Source: Haematobia irritans
Taxonomy: Eukaryota > Arthropoda > Insecta > Diptera > Muscidae
NCBI RefSeq assembly: GCF_050003625.1
Contig: NC_134400.1
Span: forward strand, 45,060,557-45,124,556
Length of the DNA stretch: 64,000 nucleotides
Reading direction: 5' to 3'
The notes beneath the pieces were generated by a model. The model saw nothing but the letters and a program-made list of their open reading frames with translations. It was not told the origin of the DNA and searched no databases. Below are positions 11,421 through 22,021 of this stretch, in pieces. The translations under genes were made by a program, and so were the position numbers. Position 1 is the stretch's first letter. The number at the start of each line of letters is the position of its first letter.

Positions 11421-12473
11421 CTATGCCACTGCGCTGCTCTCACGATATATCTATCTCCCGACACTCATGGCAAGCGATCTGGGCCATCTTAGAAACTGGG
11501 TTTGGGGACATATTGAGGAAGTCACTAAATATATGGAGTAGCAAGAATAAGATCACGATACTGGAATGGGTTAATATGTGTCGTAGAAAAGGATATATTG
11601 AGTAGCGCCCAGCAAAAGGAACAGTGTTATATAATCTGGATTAACCTTTCGTTTCTTCCCACTAAGATAGCAATGATAAATAGATTAACTTAAGAGGATT
11701 ATTGAGGTTTACTATTTCTTCATTACTATTTTTGTTGTTGTTGTTTTTACTCTCCTTGAGATACTAACTATCCAACTAACCGATTGTGTGACATGAGAAC
11801 AATGATGTTGGCAAATGTCAACATTTTTTTTTTTGGTATTTTGGTATGGTAAAATCGGCTTAAGTTATATTCAAGGGCTTTAAAATATTCTATCGGTTTT
11901 TTAATAGATAGAGTAAAAAACAAAAATATAAATATAAATATAAACGAACGTTAATATTATATTGGGAAATGCACGTAAACATGTGTTTGCCTATCGCTAT
12001 GGTTATGTTTACACACTAAATCTCCCTTTTGTATAGAAAGGTGATTTTCAAATCTCGAAAGGCGATATTTTGAGCATAGTGTGAACGTAGTATTAGAATA
12101 GATTTTAATTTGTTAACAATCCACAAGACGTCACGGTGTCCATGTCTTCGGTTCTTTCCACGCCGCTACCTTTCTACCTCGCGCGAAAATTGGATGCAAT
12201 AATATTCCATTTTGTGGGATTTTCATAGTGAGTTGTCAAAGTAACGACAGTTTACTGATATGTTTGAATTTCTGGCTACTGCTCACGAAATACATTAGTT
12301 TAAATAATATCACTTACACGCACCAATGTATGGAGCGTTACGTATACGCTCTAAGGTTATAAATAATTATTATTACTTATACGCAACCTATGCTTACTCG
12401 TTCTAATTTTTCTATAATACTAAAATTTAAAGGAATTTACAATTTAGGAAAAATAAAATTAAAAACAACAAAT
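11421..12473. other. Non-coding sequence without recognised features
   Basis: A/T-rich sequence with homopolymer runs. The short plus-strand open frame 11390-11605 begins inside the mariner end and resembles nothing known. Confidence 0.35.
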
Positions 12474-13357
12474 AAGGAAAGTATAAAGTCGGGCGGGGCC
12501 GACTATATCATACACTGCACCACTTTGTAGATCCACATTTTCGATATCATATCAAAACAGTCAAATACCAAATCTATAGACTTATAATTTAAGTCGGCTA
12601 ATGCCCTGGGGTGGAACACCATGGTAGTAAAAAATATAGAAAACATTTAAATCTGAAGCAATTTTAGACAACATCCCAAAAGTGTATTTATGATTTATCG
12701 GTCGATAGATATGTATTAGAATTATGAAAATTGGAGTAATTTTTCCAAGTTTTCGACTAAGCAGTGGCGATTTTACAAGGAAACTGTTGGTATTTTGACC
12801 ATTTTTGTCGAAATCAGAAAAACATATATATGGGAGCTATATCTAAATCTGAACCGATTTCGATCAGAGTAAAACTGTGGCCTTTATATATGAGTGTAAA
12901 TCGGGCGAAGGGTATATATATGGAAGCTATACTTAATCCGAACCAATTTAAACCAAAATTGAAATGCGTATCCAGAACGTTAATTCTACTTCCTGTACAA
13001 AATTTACAGTACATCAGGACAAAACTCTGGCTTCTGGGGCCATATAAGTGCATATCGGACGAAAGATATATATGGGAGCTATATCTAAATCTGTACGAAT
13101 TTTAACCAAATTTGACACAATACTATCAATGCATTCCTTCTGCAAAATTTAAAGCAAATCAAGCTGAAATTCTGGCTTCTGGGGTCGTATTAGTAGATAT
13201 CGGGCGAAAGATATATATGGGAGCTATATCTAAAACTGGACCGATTTCTTCCAAAATAAAAACACATACTTGTGCCAAATTTGAAGTCGATTGTACATAT
13301 GTACTAACTTATAATACCCCGTTCCACAGTGTGGCGCAGGGTGTAAAAATAAATTAA
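12474..13357 (+). mobile_element. Helentron-like family 1, short copy
   Basis: Starts with the family 5' end, a small hairpin AGTCGG-gcggggc-CCGACT-like block (about 12487-12506). It continues through several 153-bp units ('atatatgggagctatatcta', 'catatcggacgaaag') and ends near 13357 with 'taccccgttccacagtgtgg..agggtgtaaaa'. The microsatellite seen in other copies is missing. Open frames across it are repeat translations. Confidence 0.75.
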
Positions 13358-13933
13358 TTGAAGTTTCAATAAAGTACAAATACAAAGAATTTGCTATAAA
13401 GGCCATTTCATTGGACTGGACAAATTTATCTTAAAGATTTTTTTAATAAACTAAAACAAATACTATTTTGCATTAAACATAGCTTAATTTTACAATCAGT
13501 GTAAGAACGGACTTTTTTTATGTAACAAATAACCCGGTTAACCATTGATTGTTTTCAAGTTCCTAAAATATGTTTAGCATCCTTCCATATTACAATTCCA
13601 AGAAAAGCCGCAAAAAAAACAAATTTATCCGTTGATTTGCCAAGGGTATTCAAATTTTATTTCCGTTATGAATTTGGCCTCCACCGAAGGATGCTGGCAG
13701 ATATTTTATCATTTCCATCCATAAGCCATTTACAATAAATCCGTAGAGTGTTTCCCAATAACTAATTTGACCGTCAACAACAAGACAATAACGGCATCGA
13801 AATTGAATGATTGAGTGGAATCAATCATCATTTGATTGGATGAAAACAAAAAATAATGTATTATTAAATAATATTGTCATATCATATCACAACTGATGTG
13901 GATTGATAGGGTAACCACCATTCGATTTTTTTT
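13358..13933. other. Non-coding sequence without recognised features
   Basis: A/T-rich, with no open frame of interest and no recognised repeat. Confidence 0.35.
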
Positions 13934-15726
13934 TATACCCACCACCATAGAATGGTGATGGGGGTATAATAAGTTTCTCATTCCGTGTGTAACGGGAGCC
14001 ACCGTGGTGCTATGGTTAGCATGCCCGCCTTGCATAAGGTCGTGGGTTCGATTCCTGCTACGACCGAACACCAAAAAGTTTTTCAGCGGTGGATTATCCC
14101 ACCTCAGTAATGCTGGTGACATTTCTGAGGGTTTCAAAGCTTCTCTAAGTGGTTTCACTGTAATGTGGAACGCCGTTCGGACTCGGCTATAAAAATGAGG
14201 TCCCTTGTCATTGAGCTTAACATGGAATCGGGCAGCACTCAGTGATAAGAGAGAAGTTCACCACTGTGGTATCACAATGGACTGCATAGTCTAAGTGAGC
14301 CTGATACATCGGGCTGCCACATAACCTAACCTAACCTAACCTCCGTTACTCTGTTACAGAACACATCGAAATAACGATTTCCGACTATATAAAGTATATA
14401 TATTCTTGATCAGGGAGACATTCTAAGACGATATAAGCATGTCCGTCTGTCCGTCTGTCTGTTGTAATCACGCTACAGCCTTCAATAATGGTGCTATCGT
14501 CCTGAAATTTGGCACAGATTCGTTTTTTGTTTGCAGGCAGGTCAAGTTCGAAGATGGGCTATATCGGTCCAAGTTTTGATATAGTCCCCATATAAACCGA
14601 CTTCCCGATTTGGGGTCTTGGGCTTATAAAAACCGTAGTTTTTATCAAATTTGCCTGCAATTTAAAATCTAGAGTTACTTGAGGACCATAAAAAGGTGTG
14701 CCGAAAATGGTGCCCATCGGTCCATGGTATAGCCCCCATATAGACCGATCTCCCGATTTTTTATTTTGGGCTTCTAGAAACTGTATTTACTATCCGATTT
14801 GCCTGAAATTGGAAATCTAGAGTTATTTTGGGTCCATAAAGAGATGTGTCGAAAATGGTCCGTATCGGTCCATGTTTTGGTATAGCCCCCATATATACCG
14901 ATGTCCCGATTTTACTTCTTGGGCGTCTAGAAACTGTATTTTCTATCCGATTTACCTGAAATTGGAAATCTAGAGGTATTTTGGGTCCATAAAGAGATGT
15001 GTCGAAAATGGTCGGTATCGGTCCATGTTTTGGTATAGCCCCCACATATACCGATCTCCCGATTTTACTTCTTGGGCGTCTAGAAACTGTATTTTCTATC
15101 CGATGGTCCTGAAATTGGAAATCTAGAAGTATTTTGGGTCCACAAAGAGGTGTGTCGAATATGGTCCGTATCGGTCCATGTTTTGGTATAGCCCCCATAT
15201 AGACCGATTTCCCGATTTTGCTTCTTGGGCGTCTAGAAACTGTATTTTCTATCCGATTTGCCTGAAATTGATAATCTAAAGGTACTTTAGGACCATAAAG
15301 AGGTGTGTCGAATATGGTCCGTATCGGTCCATGTTTTGGTATAGCCGCCATATAGACCGATCTCCCGATTTTTATTCTTGGGCTTCTATAAACTGTATTT
15401 ACTATCCGATTTGCCTGTAATTAGAAATCTAGAGATATTTTGGGACCATAAAGAGATGTGTCGAATATGGTCCGTATCGGTCCATGTTTTGGTATAGCCC
15501 CCATAAAGGCCGATCTCCCGATTTTGCTTCTTGGACGTCAAGAAACTCTATTTTCTATCCGATTTTCCTGAAATTGGAAATCTGGAGGTATTTTGGAACC
15601 ATAAAGAGGTGTGTCGAAAATGGTCCGCATCGGTGCATGTGTTTGACATAGCCCCTATTATATTTAATTCATGGTGGTGAGTATTTAAGATTCGGCCCGG
15701 CCGAACTTTCTGCTGTATATATTTGT
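13934..15726 (+). mobile_element. Helentron-like (DINE-1-like) family 2, split by a SINE
   Basis: The 5' end 'tatacccaccaccatag..ggtgatgggggtata' forms a hairpin. After the SINE insertion come 'aagtatatatattcttgatcag', the (CCGTCTGT)n microsatellite (14440-14462), then six exact-period 153-bp tandem units: the motif 'tatagccccca' starts at 14728, 14881, 15034, 15187, 15340 and 15493. The 3' end has the hairpin TTCGGCCCGGCCGAA (about 15693-15707). This order (hairpin end, core, GTCT-type microsatellite, ~150-bp tandem repeats, hairpin) matches DINE-1/Helentron non-autonomous elements. The 196-codon minus-strand frame over the tandem units is a translation of the repeat. Confidence 0.75.
13994..14341 (+). 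mobile_element. tRNA-headed SINE, full length
   Basis: Begins GGGAGCCACCGTGGTGC with an A-box-like TATGGTTAGCATG and a B-box GGTTCGATTCC about 30 bases on. The body has 'ttcagcggtggattatccca' and 'gtcccttgtcattgagctta'. It ends with a LINE-like tail (atcacaatggactgcatag...gggctgccac) and three or more CCTAA repeats. It lies inside Helentron-like family 2. Target duplication is unclear here. Confidence 0.85.
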
Positions 15727-15759
15727 TAAAAATTTGCAGAAAATTTTACAAAAAAAAAC

Positions 15760-17540
15760 TACCAAACAAAAGAAATCTCATTTTGCAAAATTGTATTTCC
15801 TTAGAAAATTTTGTGAATACTTTTCTAGAAAATTTTATTTCTATAGAAAATTTCGTCAAAATTTTATTTCTATAGAAAATTTTGTCAACATTTTATTTCT
15901 ATAGAAAATTTAGTCAAAATTTTATTTCTATATAAAATTTTGTCAAAATTTTATTTCTATAGAAAATTTTTGCAAAATTTTATTTCTATAGAAATTTTTT
16001 TCAAAATTTTATTTCGATAGAAAATTTTGTCAAAATTGTATTTGTACAGAAAATTTTGTCAAAATTTTATTTCTATAGAAAATTTTGTCACATTTTTATT
16101 TCTATAGAAAATTTTCTCAAAATTTTATATCGATAGAAAATTTTGTCAAAATTGTATTTGTACAGAAAATTTTGTCAATAGTTCCCATATATTGGTAGAA
16201 TTCTTGAAGTTTTGGTAGATTTTGCAAAATATTCCTCTCAAACTAAGTGGTATAGTAATAAAGGTTTGAAAACATTTTCTATACGAATAAAATTTAGAAA
16301 GATAGAAAATTTAACAAATAGAAATAAAATAAAAAAAAAATAATTTTATAGAAATAAAATTTTAATAAAATTTTCTATAGAAACAAAATGTTGACAAAAT
16401 TGTCTATAGAAATAAAATTTTGAGAAAATTTTCTATAGAAATAAAATTTTGAAAAATTTTCTATAGAAATAAAATTTTGAGAAAATTGTTTATAAAAGTA
16501 ACAATTTTGAAAATGCTATAGAAATAAAGTCTTGAAAACATTTTCTGTAGCAATAACATTTTGACAAAATTTTCTATAGAAGTAAAAATGTTGAGAAATT
16601 TTCTATAGAAATAAAATTTTGAGAAATATTTCTATAGGTATAAAAAAAATCTATGGAAATAAAATTTTAAAAAAATCTGTGGGAATAAAATTTTGAATTT
16701 TCTACAGAAATCAAATTTTGAGAAAATTTTTTATAGAAATCAAATTTTGAGAAAATTTTTTATAGAAATAAAAATTTTGAGAAAATTTTCTATAGGAATA
16801 AAATTTTGGGAAAATTTTCTAAAGAAATGAACTATTGACAAAATTTTCTATGGAAATACAATTTTGAAAAAATTTTCTATAGAAATAAAATTTTGAGAAT
16901 TTTTCTAGAGAAATAAAATTAAAAAAAAAACAATAGGAATAACATTTTTAATAAAAATTCTATACACACAGAGAAGGAATATGGTCACCCCAATCATGTT
17001 CCAAGAGCAAAATTTTACTTTCCACGGAAAACATGTAGCATGTTTGTCTAAACCATGTTTTTTCTCGGAAATTGTGTATCTGATTTCGGAGAGCATGTTA
17101 TGTTTGACGAGAAAAGAATATTTTTGCGACAAAAATGCTACATGGTCGCTGTGAGAAAAAGGTGCTCTTGAAACGCATTTGAGGTGATCATATTCCTTCT
17201 CTGGGTGCTGAAATAAAATTTTGAGAAAATTTCCTATAGAAATAAAATTTTTACAAAATTTTCTATTGAAGTAAAAATGTTGAGAAAATGGTGTATAGAA
17301 ATAAAATTTCCAAAAAAAAATCTATAGAAACAAATTTTTGAGAAAATTTTCTATAGAAATAAAATTTTGAGAAAATTTCAATAGAAATAAAATTTTGACA
17401 AATTTTCTATAAAAGTAAAAGTTTTGAGAAAATTTTCTATAGAGGTAAAAATGTTGAAAAAAGTGCCTACAGAAATAAAATGTTGACAAAATTTTCTATA
17501 CAAATAAACTATTGTCCAAATTTTCTATAATTCAATATCT
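15760..17540. repeat. Inverted minisatellite of a 29-bp unit
   Basis: From about 15760 to 16185 the unit reads TTTTATTTCTATAGAAAA-like. From about 16255 to 17540 it reads in the opposite sense (TTTTCTATAGAAATAAAA). Between them (16186-16250) is a non-repeat joint with 'ggtagaattcttgaag', shared with the hAT-type MITE ends. The result is one large foldback. A separate MITE interrupts the right arm at 16968-17213. Monomers are diverged, with no coding content. Confidence 0.8.
16968..17213. mobile_element. MITE inside the minisatellite
   Basis: Ends are inverted repeats: CACACAGAGAAGGAATATGG on the left and the complement of ...GATCATATTCCTTCTCTGGGTG on the right. The interior has several 'aacatg' / 'catgtt' words. 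A second, split copy of the same family surrounds the LINE at 21871-25684. It has no coding sequence. Confidence 0.7.
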
Positions 17541-18799
17541 TTGAAAATTTTAATTTTCGTTCAATATTCATTGTAAATTTTCCATTTTTGTAAAAATAGT
17601 TATCTTTCCCTTGTTGGTGCAAGCTAAAATCGCCATAAAAAAATAAAAAGTAGTTTTATTTGTTAAATAAATGAGTACAGCAAACTAGCAATTTTTTCTC
17701 ATCATAGTAAAAAGTTTTGAATTCGAATGCAACTCCAAGACCCTATAGGGTCTTATATATATAGGGTCTTATAATATATATAAAACTTTTAAAATTTTTC
17801 TGATAATAATATGATAATGCGCCGCTCAGACATATTAAAATATGCCGTATTAGTCTATATCGGTTTCCAAATTGTTATACAAAAATGCAAATTTCTCATT
17901 TACGTTAAGGAAATTAAAGAATCATTAATACAAAAAAAAAACGATTCATTGTTTAATTTCCTATTTACTTAAAGACAGTGAATGAATCATTAATATTTCA
18001 AAATGCTTCATTGTTTGAAAAATCATTGCAGTAAAGAAAATGTCATTGGTGTGTTTATCGTATTCGGCCCAACCACCAATCAATTTGAAATGTTTAATAA
18101 ACAATTCAATGATAGCCTAATAGAAGTCGTCGAATCATCAATTGAACACATCCATGGAGTATGATTTGGTTTGTCATAAGCATTACTGACATAAGCAACC
18201 TTCCAACCTACCACCCACAAAAACCACAAACTGTTCTATTGAACTATAAAATGCAATTGCATTTATCTGTTTGTGAAATCCAATGATTGCGAAGAGATGG
18301 AAACGATGTAGGTTCAGTTTGTCTTAAACCAGGACGGACTAGGTAAATCAATACGAAGGATTAAATTTCATTCAATATATCGTAGGGAAATATTAACATT
18401 TGCAAAATGAGAGACTACAATGGTTAGATATCACGTCAGTATTACAAACAATCACACAACGAAACCAACCTTTTGTCATTTCGATTTGTAATAAACGTAA
18501 AAGGGTGAGATGATACCATTTTTCTATTCGAATACAACCGCTATAAGGGAAACCATAAATATTGACCACAATTTCAGGTCCGTATGGTACTTGTGTAGTA
18601 ATCACACTCATTACCTGAGTTCAGTAATTAGGTATGTTGGAGTCAGAGAATGAAGCCGTGGAAGCCGTTTTCAGCAGCCGACGCCGATTACTTCGACTGA
18701 AAACACCGACAACATATAACCATTTTTTCCCCTCATTGAAAATTCCCAGTTTTTTGTTTGTTTTTTAATCGTAATATTTGATTTTATTCATAGATCCTA
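17541..18799. other. Non-coding sequence without clear features
   Basis: Holds a short 'tatagggtcttat' repeat at 17745-17775 and diverged 'cattgtttaat' repeats near 17930-18010. Two short open frames exist (18393-18611 minus; 18632 onward plus, beginning MLESENEAVEAV) but neither resembles a known protein, and no intron-exon structure supports them. Confidence 0.35.
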
Positions 18800-19033
18800 T
18801 TAATCGATTGGTGTCCTTGGCACCTTCACATCTGAACTGTTTGTTCTTGATGGGGTTGATAGTATTGAACTCTTTGCGGTGGGTGTAGATGATCCAGAAT
18901 TGAGGCTATTTGCCACATGCTCATATATTCCTCCGGCTTCTAAATATTCTAACCATGAAGGAAATTTTTTGGCAAATAATATAATTATGTCTAGGATAAG
19001 TGATTCGGACAGGATCGGGGTTTTGGGGGTATA
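18800..19033 (-). other. Unassigned open segment, 77 codons
   Basis: The minus strand is open from 19033 to a TAA at 18800 without any Met codon. The predicted segment contains LFAKKFPSWLEYLEAGG and then a Ser/Thr-rich end (SGSSTPTAKSSILSTPSRT). Composition is protein-like rather than repeat-like. A possible acceptor (ttatcctag) precedes the hydrophobic part. It could be the last exon of an unknown minus-strand gene or the end of a transposon protein. I do not recognise it, and the adjoining frames are broken. Confidence 0.25.
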
Positions 19034-19276
19034 TTAACTTGTATATGGTATCTAGTCTCAGATTGACTGATACAGTGGCATTGAGTTCGCTTCTCGGAAT
19101 GAGTTACAACTTTTTGGGTCTTTTTCTTGATAGTTGGTTAAGTCAGTCAATGGAGTTCTGAATTTCTTTGAGAAGATTCTTGATATAGCTTTTGTTGGCA
19201 ATCCTTATAATTTTGATATATCCAGATGTGATCCCATTTCCTGTCCCAAATATCGATATCACCCTGCTTTCTTTTT

Positions 19277-20417
19277 TATACCCTCCACCATAGGATGGAG
19301 GGTATATTAACTTTGTCATTCCGTTTGTAACACATCGAAATATTGCTCTAAGACCCCATAAAGTATATATATTCTGGTTCGTGGTGAAATTCTGAGTCGA
19401 TCTGAGCATGTCCGTCCGTCCGTCCGTCCGTCCGTCTGTTGAAATCACGCTAACTTCCGAACGAAATAAGCTATCGACTTGAAACTTTGCACAAGTAGTT
19501 GTTATTGATGTAGGTCGGATGGTATTGCAAATGGGCCATATCGGTCCACTTTTACGTATAACCCCCATATAAACGGGCCCCCAAATTTGGCTTGCGAATC
19601 CTCTAAGAGAAGCAAATATCATCCGATCTGGCTGAAATTTGGTACATGGTGTTAGTATATGGTCTCTAACAACCATGCAAAAATTGGTCCACATCGGTCC
19701 ATAACTATATATAGCCCCCATAGGTTAGGTTAGGTGGCAGCCCGATGTATCAGGCTCACTTAGACTGTTCAGTCCATAGTTATACCACATTGGTGAACTT
19801 CTCTCTTATCACTGAGTGCTGCCCGATTCCATGTTAAGCTCAATGACAAGGGACCTCCTTTTTATAGCCGAGTCCGAACGGCGTTCCACATTGCAGTGAA
19901 ACCACTTAGAGAAGCTTTAAAACCCTCAGAAATGTCACCAGCATTACTGAGGTGGGATAATCCACCGCTGAAAAACTTTTTGGTGTTCGATCGAAGCAGG
20001 CTTCGAACCCACGACCTTGTGTATGCAAGGCGGACATGCTAACCATTGCACCACGGTGGCTCCCTATGGCCCCATATAAACCGATCCCCCGATTTGGATT
20101 GCGGAGCCTCTAAGAGAAGCAAATTTCATCCGATCCGGCTGAAATTTGGTACATGGTGTTAATATATGGTCTCTAATGACCATGCAAAAATTGATCCACA
20201 TCGGTCTATAATTATATATAGCCCCCATATAAACCGATCACCAGATTTGACCTCCGGTCAAACTCACAATTTAGAAAACGATGTTAAGAAGTTTTAAGGT
20301 AACACAACCCAAGTAATTCGATTGTCGATGACAGTCTTTCGTAGAAGTTTCTACGCAATCCATGGTGGAGGGTACATAAGATTCGGCCTGGCCGAACTTA
20401 CGGCCTTATATACTTGT
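19277..20417 (-). mobile_element. Helentron-like (DINE-1-like) family 3, split by a SINE
   Basis: The left end TACCCTCCACCATAGGATGG-AGGGTA is a hairpin. It is followed by 'acatcgaaatattgctcta', 'aagtatatatattctgg', a pure (CCGT)n tract at about 19410-19434, and tandem units spaced 153, 153 and 152 bp apart ('tata.cccccat' at 19557, 19710 and, after the SINE, 20065 and 20217). The right end repeats the hairpin type and 'ttcggcctggccgaact' (20382-20400). The orientation given is arbitrary. A minus-frame ORF of 192 codons across it is a repeat translation. Confidence 0.75.
19722..20064 (-). mobile_element. tRNA-headed SINE inside Helentron-like family 3
   Basis: A complete copy on the minus strand: CCTAA tail at 19722, head ending in ...ccaccacggtggctccc at 20064. 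The B-box reads as its complement at about 20005-20016 (ttcgaaccc). Flanks tatagcccccat (19710-19721) and tatggccccat (20065-20075) are the target duplication; removing the SINE restores the 153-bp repeat register. Confidence 0.85.
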
Positions 20418-20418
20418 A

Positions 20419-21050
20419 TTCATCTTCGATCTTACTCATGAGTCTCCATTGGATGTTGGTCGGAATGAGGTATATTCCCTATGTTTCAAGACGAAGACGA
20501 ATTTCGATATGTTACATTCGCTTCTTTCGGCTGTTGATTGGGGCTCTGTATGCAGATGTGTCGATTTTCGATATGGCTGTTGATAATTTTGTACTGTATT
20601 TTGAACAGTTTTGTATCTTGGACTGTTACTAGGCACAAGGAATCTGTCATGGTTATTTTCCTAATTGACGAGACTCAGGAATGATGTTTTAGACGGTTTT
20701 AGGGGGACACGTTCGGATTTTTATTATGCTTGGTATTCTGTCACTAATGGCGATTTCGATTGGGAAAAAGGGTGCAACGCTCTCGAAATTGATAGCAAAA
20801 TATGAAGGACACTGTGATAGATTTTGGATCCTGTATCTCTCAAAATATTGGGAATTAAAAATAAATTTGGAATGACGCTATCATATTTTTTGCGAATCGA
20901 AAACGCCATAAGTTTCTATATAATGTGGAGTCAAAGGCATACTATATACCTCACATTGACATAGTTAAAAATGAAGTCGTAATTTATTTGCGAGGTTTTA
21001 ATATTGAAATTCTCCGTGGTATAATGCTTGGATCTACCTTATTAACCTAA
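20419..21050 (+). pseudogene. Degraded, unrecognised coding-like remnant
   Basis: Stop-interrupted frames on the plus strand include segments resembling the linker between endonuclease and reverse transcriptase of CR1/Jockey LINEs (NFDMLHSLLSAVDW, DMAVDNFVLYFEQF). This would be a decayed LINE with several frameshifts. The resemblance is by eye only; a host origin is not excluded. Confidence 0.25.
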
Positions 21051-21080
21051 CCTATATCATACTTTTCCATTTATTTCCAG

Positions 21081-21276
21081 TCCATTCTTTGCCGCATTTG
21101 ACAGTTCTAAGTCTATCTGGATGTAGCAAATTAACAGATGACGGAGTTGAGTTAATTGCTGAGAATTTACAAAAGCTAAGAGCATTGGATCTTTCATGGT
21201 GTCCCCGTATAACGGATGCATCCTTGGAATATATAGCCTGTGATCTCAATCAATTGGAAGAACTAACATTAGACAG
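21081..21276 (+). CDS. FBXL16: FBXL16-type F-box/LRR protein, internal exon
   Basis: The exon is bounded by a clean acceptor (ttatttccag) and donor (AG|gtaagt). It begins with the last two bases of a codon, encodes [16 protein letters not shown] followed by [10 protein letters not shown], then [10 protein letters not shown], and ends in LTLDR after splicing. These are cysteine-containing leucine-rich repeats of the F-box/LRR class. The series and the C-terminus (see 32662-32959) match FBXL16, a substrate-adaptor-like protein of SCF ubiquitin ligases that in vertebrates also binds PP2A. The F-box itself would lie in exons left of the window; none is visible here. Confidence 0.85.
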
Positions 21277-22021
21277 GTAAGTGAGAATATTCACTAGGTA
21301 GAGTAAGTTCAGCAAATGTGGTACAGGCTGGTAATGTGGTATAGTAGATTTTTTTCTCTATCTAACGAATAACTAATACAAGCTGGATAGATTGAGGCTG
21401 TCAGAGAATGAAGCAATCAAAACTCAGTTTGATTTTTGCAACTCTGTCTTTGTGCCACTTGAAAAAAATCACATTAACGTGTGCTCGGTGGTTCTTCATT
21501 TCGTTTTGTGTGAAGGTATATTTTCAGTTTATTAATAACTAAATAACTGTCGAGTACTAAATAAGCATTAAATGTATGCAATTGCGATATATATGTTGCA
21601 TTTATTTTTTTTACAAAAAAAATCTACATTATGGTAAGGAGTTTTGTAATAATTTCGCAAATATATTTAAAATTATGGGTTTCTCTTTTTTTTTTTGCTC
21701 ATAGTTGCGTGGATGGCTAACACTAGTAAAACGAATCTGGTAAAATCTTAGCTTCGTTGGACAAAAACAAAAAATTTGGCTATCGAAAAACAAATGGGTA
21801 TACCACATTTGCTGCACTTACCCTATTATGCCATTGTGCTTCAAAATCGACAATTCTCCTTTCAAGCATTGAAGGTATAGGGTTACCTTAAACATGTTTC
21901 AAAAGCAAAATGTTATTTTTAGATGGGGAACATTGAACATTTTTGCAGTAAAAATGTTGTTTTCTCGCCAAACATGGTTTCCGAAATCAGATACATAATT
22001 TTGAAGAAAATAACATGGCTG

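Noticed and set aside
14004..14192. Conserved 60-90-codon ORFs repeated at 36844-37107 and 55646-55870 (RSWVRFLLRPNTKKFF motif)
   Set aside because: They are the tRNA-derived SINE read in one frame. SINEs do not encode proteins, and the frame is conserved only because the sequence is.
14318..14342. CCTAACCTAACC runs as possible interstitial telomere repeats
   Set aside because: They occur only at the 3' ends of the SINE and LINE copies, so they are the retroposon tails. Higher flies do not use this telomere repeat.
14761..15351. 196-codon minus-strand ORF with a repeated MGAIPKHGPIRTIFDT-like motif, tempting as a repeat protein
   Set aside because: It is a translation of the exact 153-bp (51-codon) tandem unit of a Helentron-like element; 153 is divisible by three, so any frame lacking stops in one unit stays open.
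19143..19721. 192-codon minus-strand ORF and similar ones at 60677-61186, 7453-7779 and 12764-13105
   Set aside because: All cover Helentron-like repeats, including (CCGT)n microsatellite translated as RTDGRTDG, and end in a SINE or mariner.
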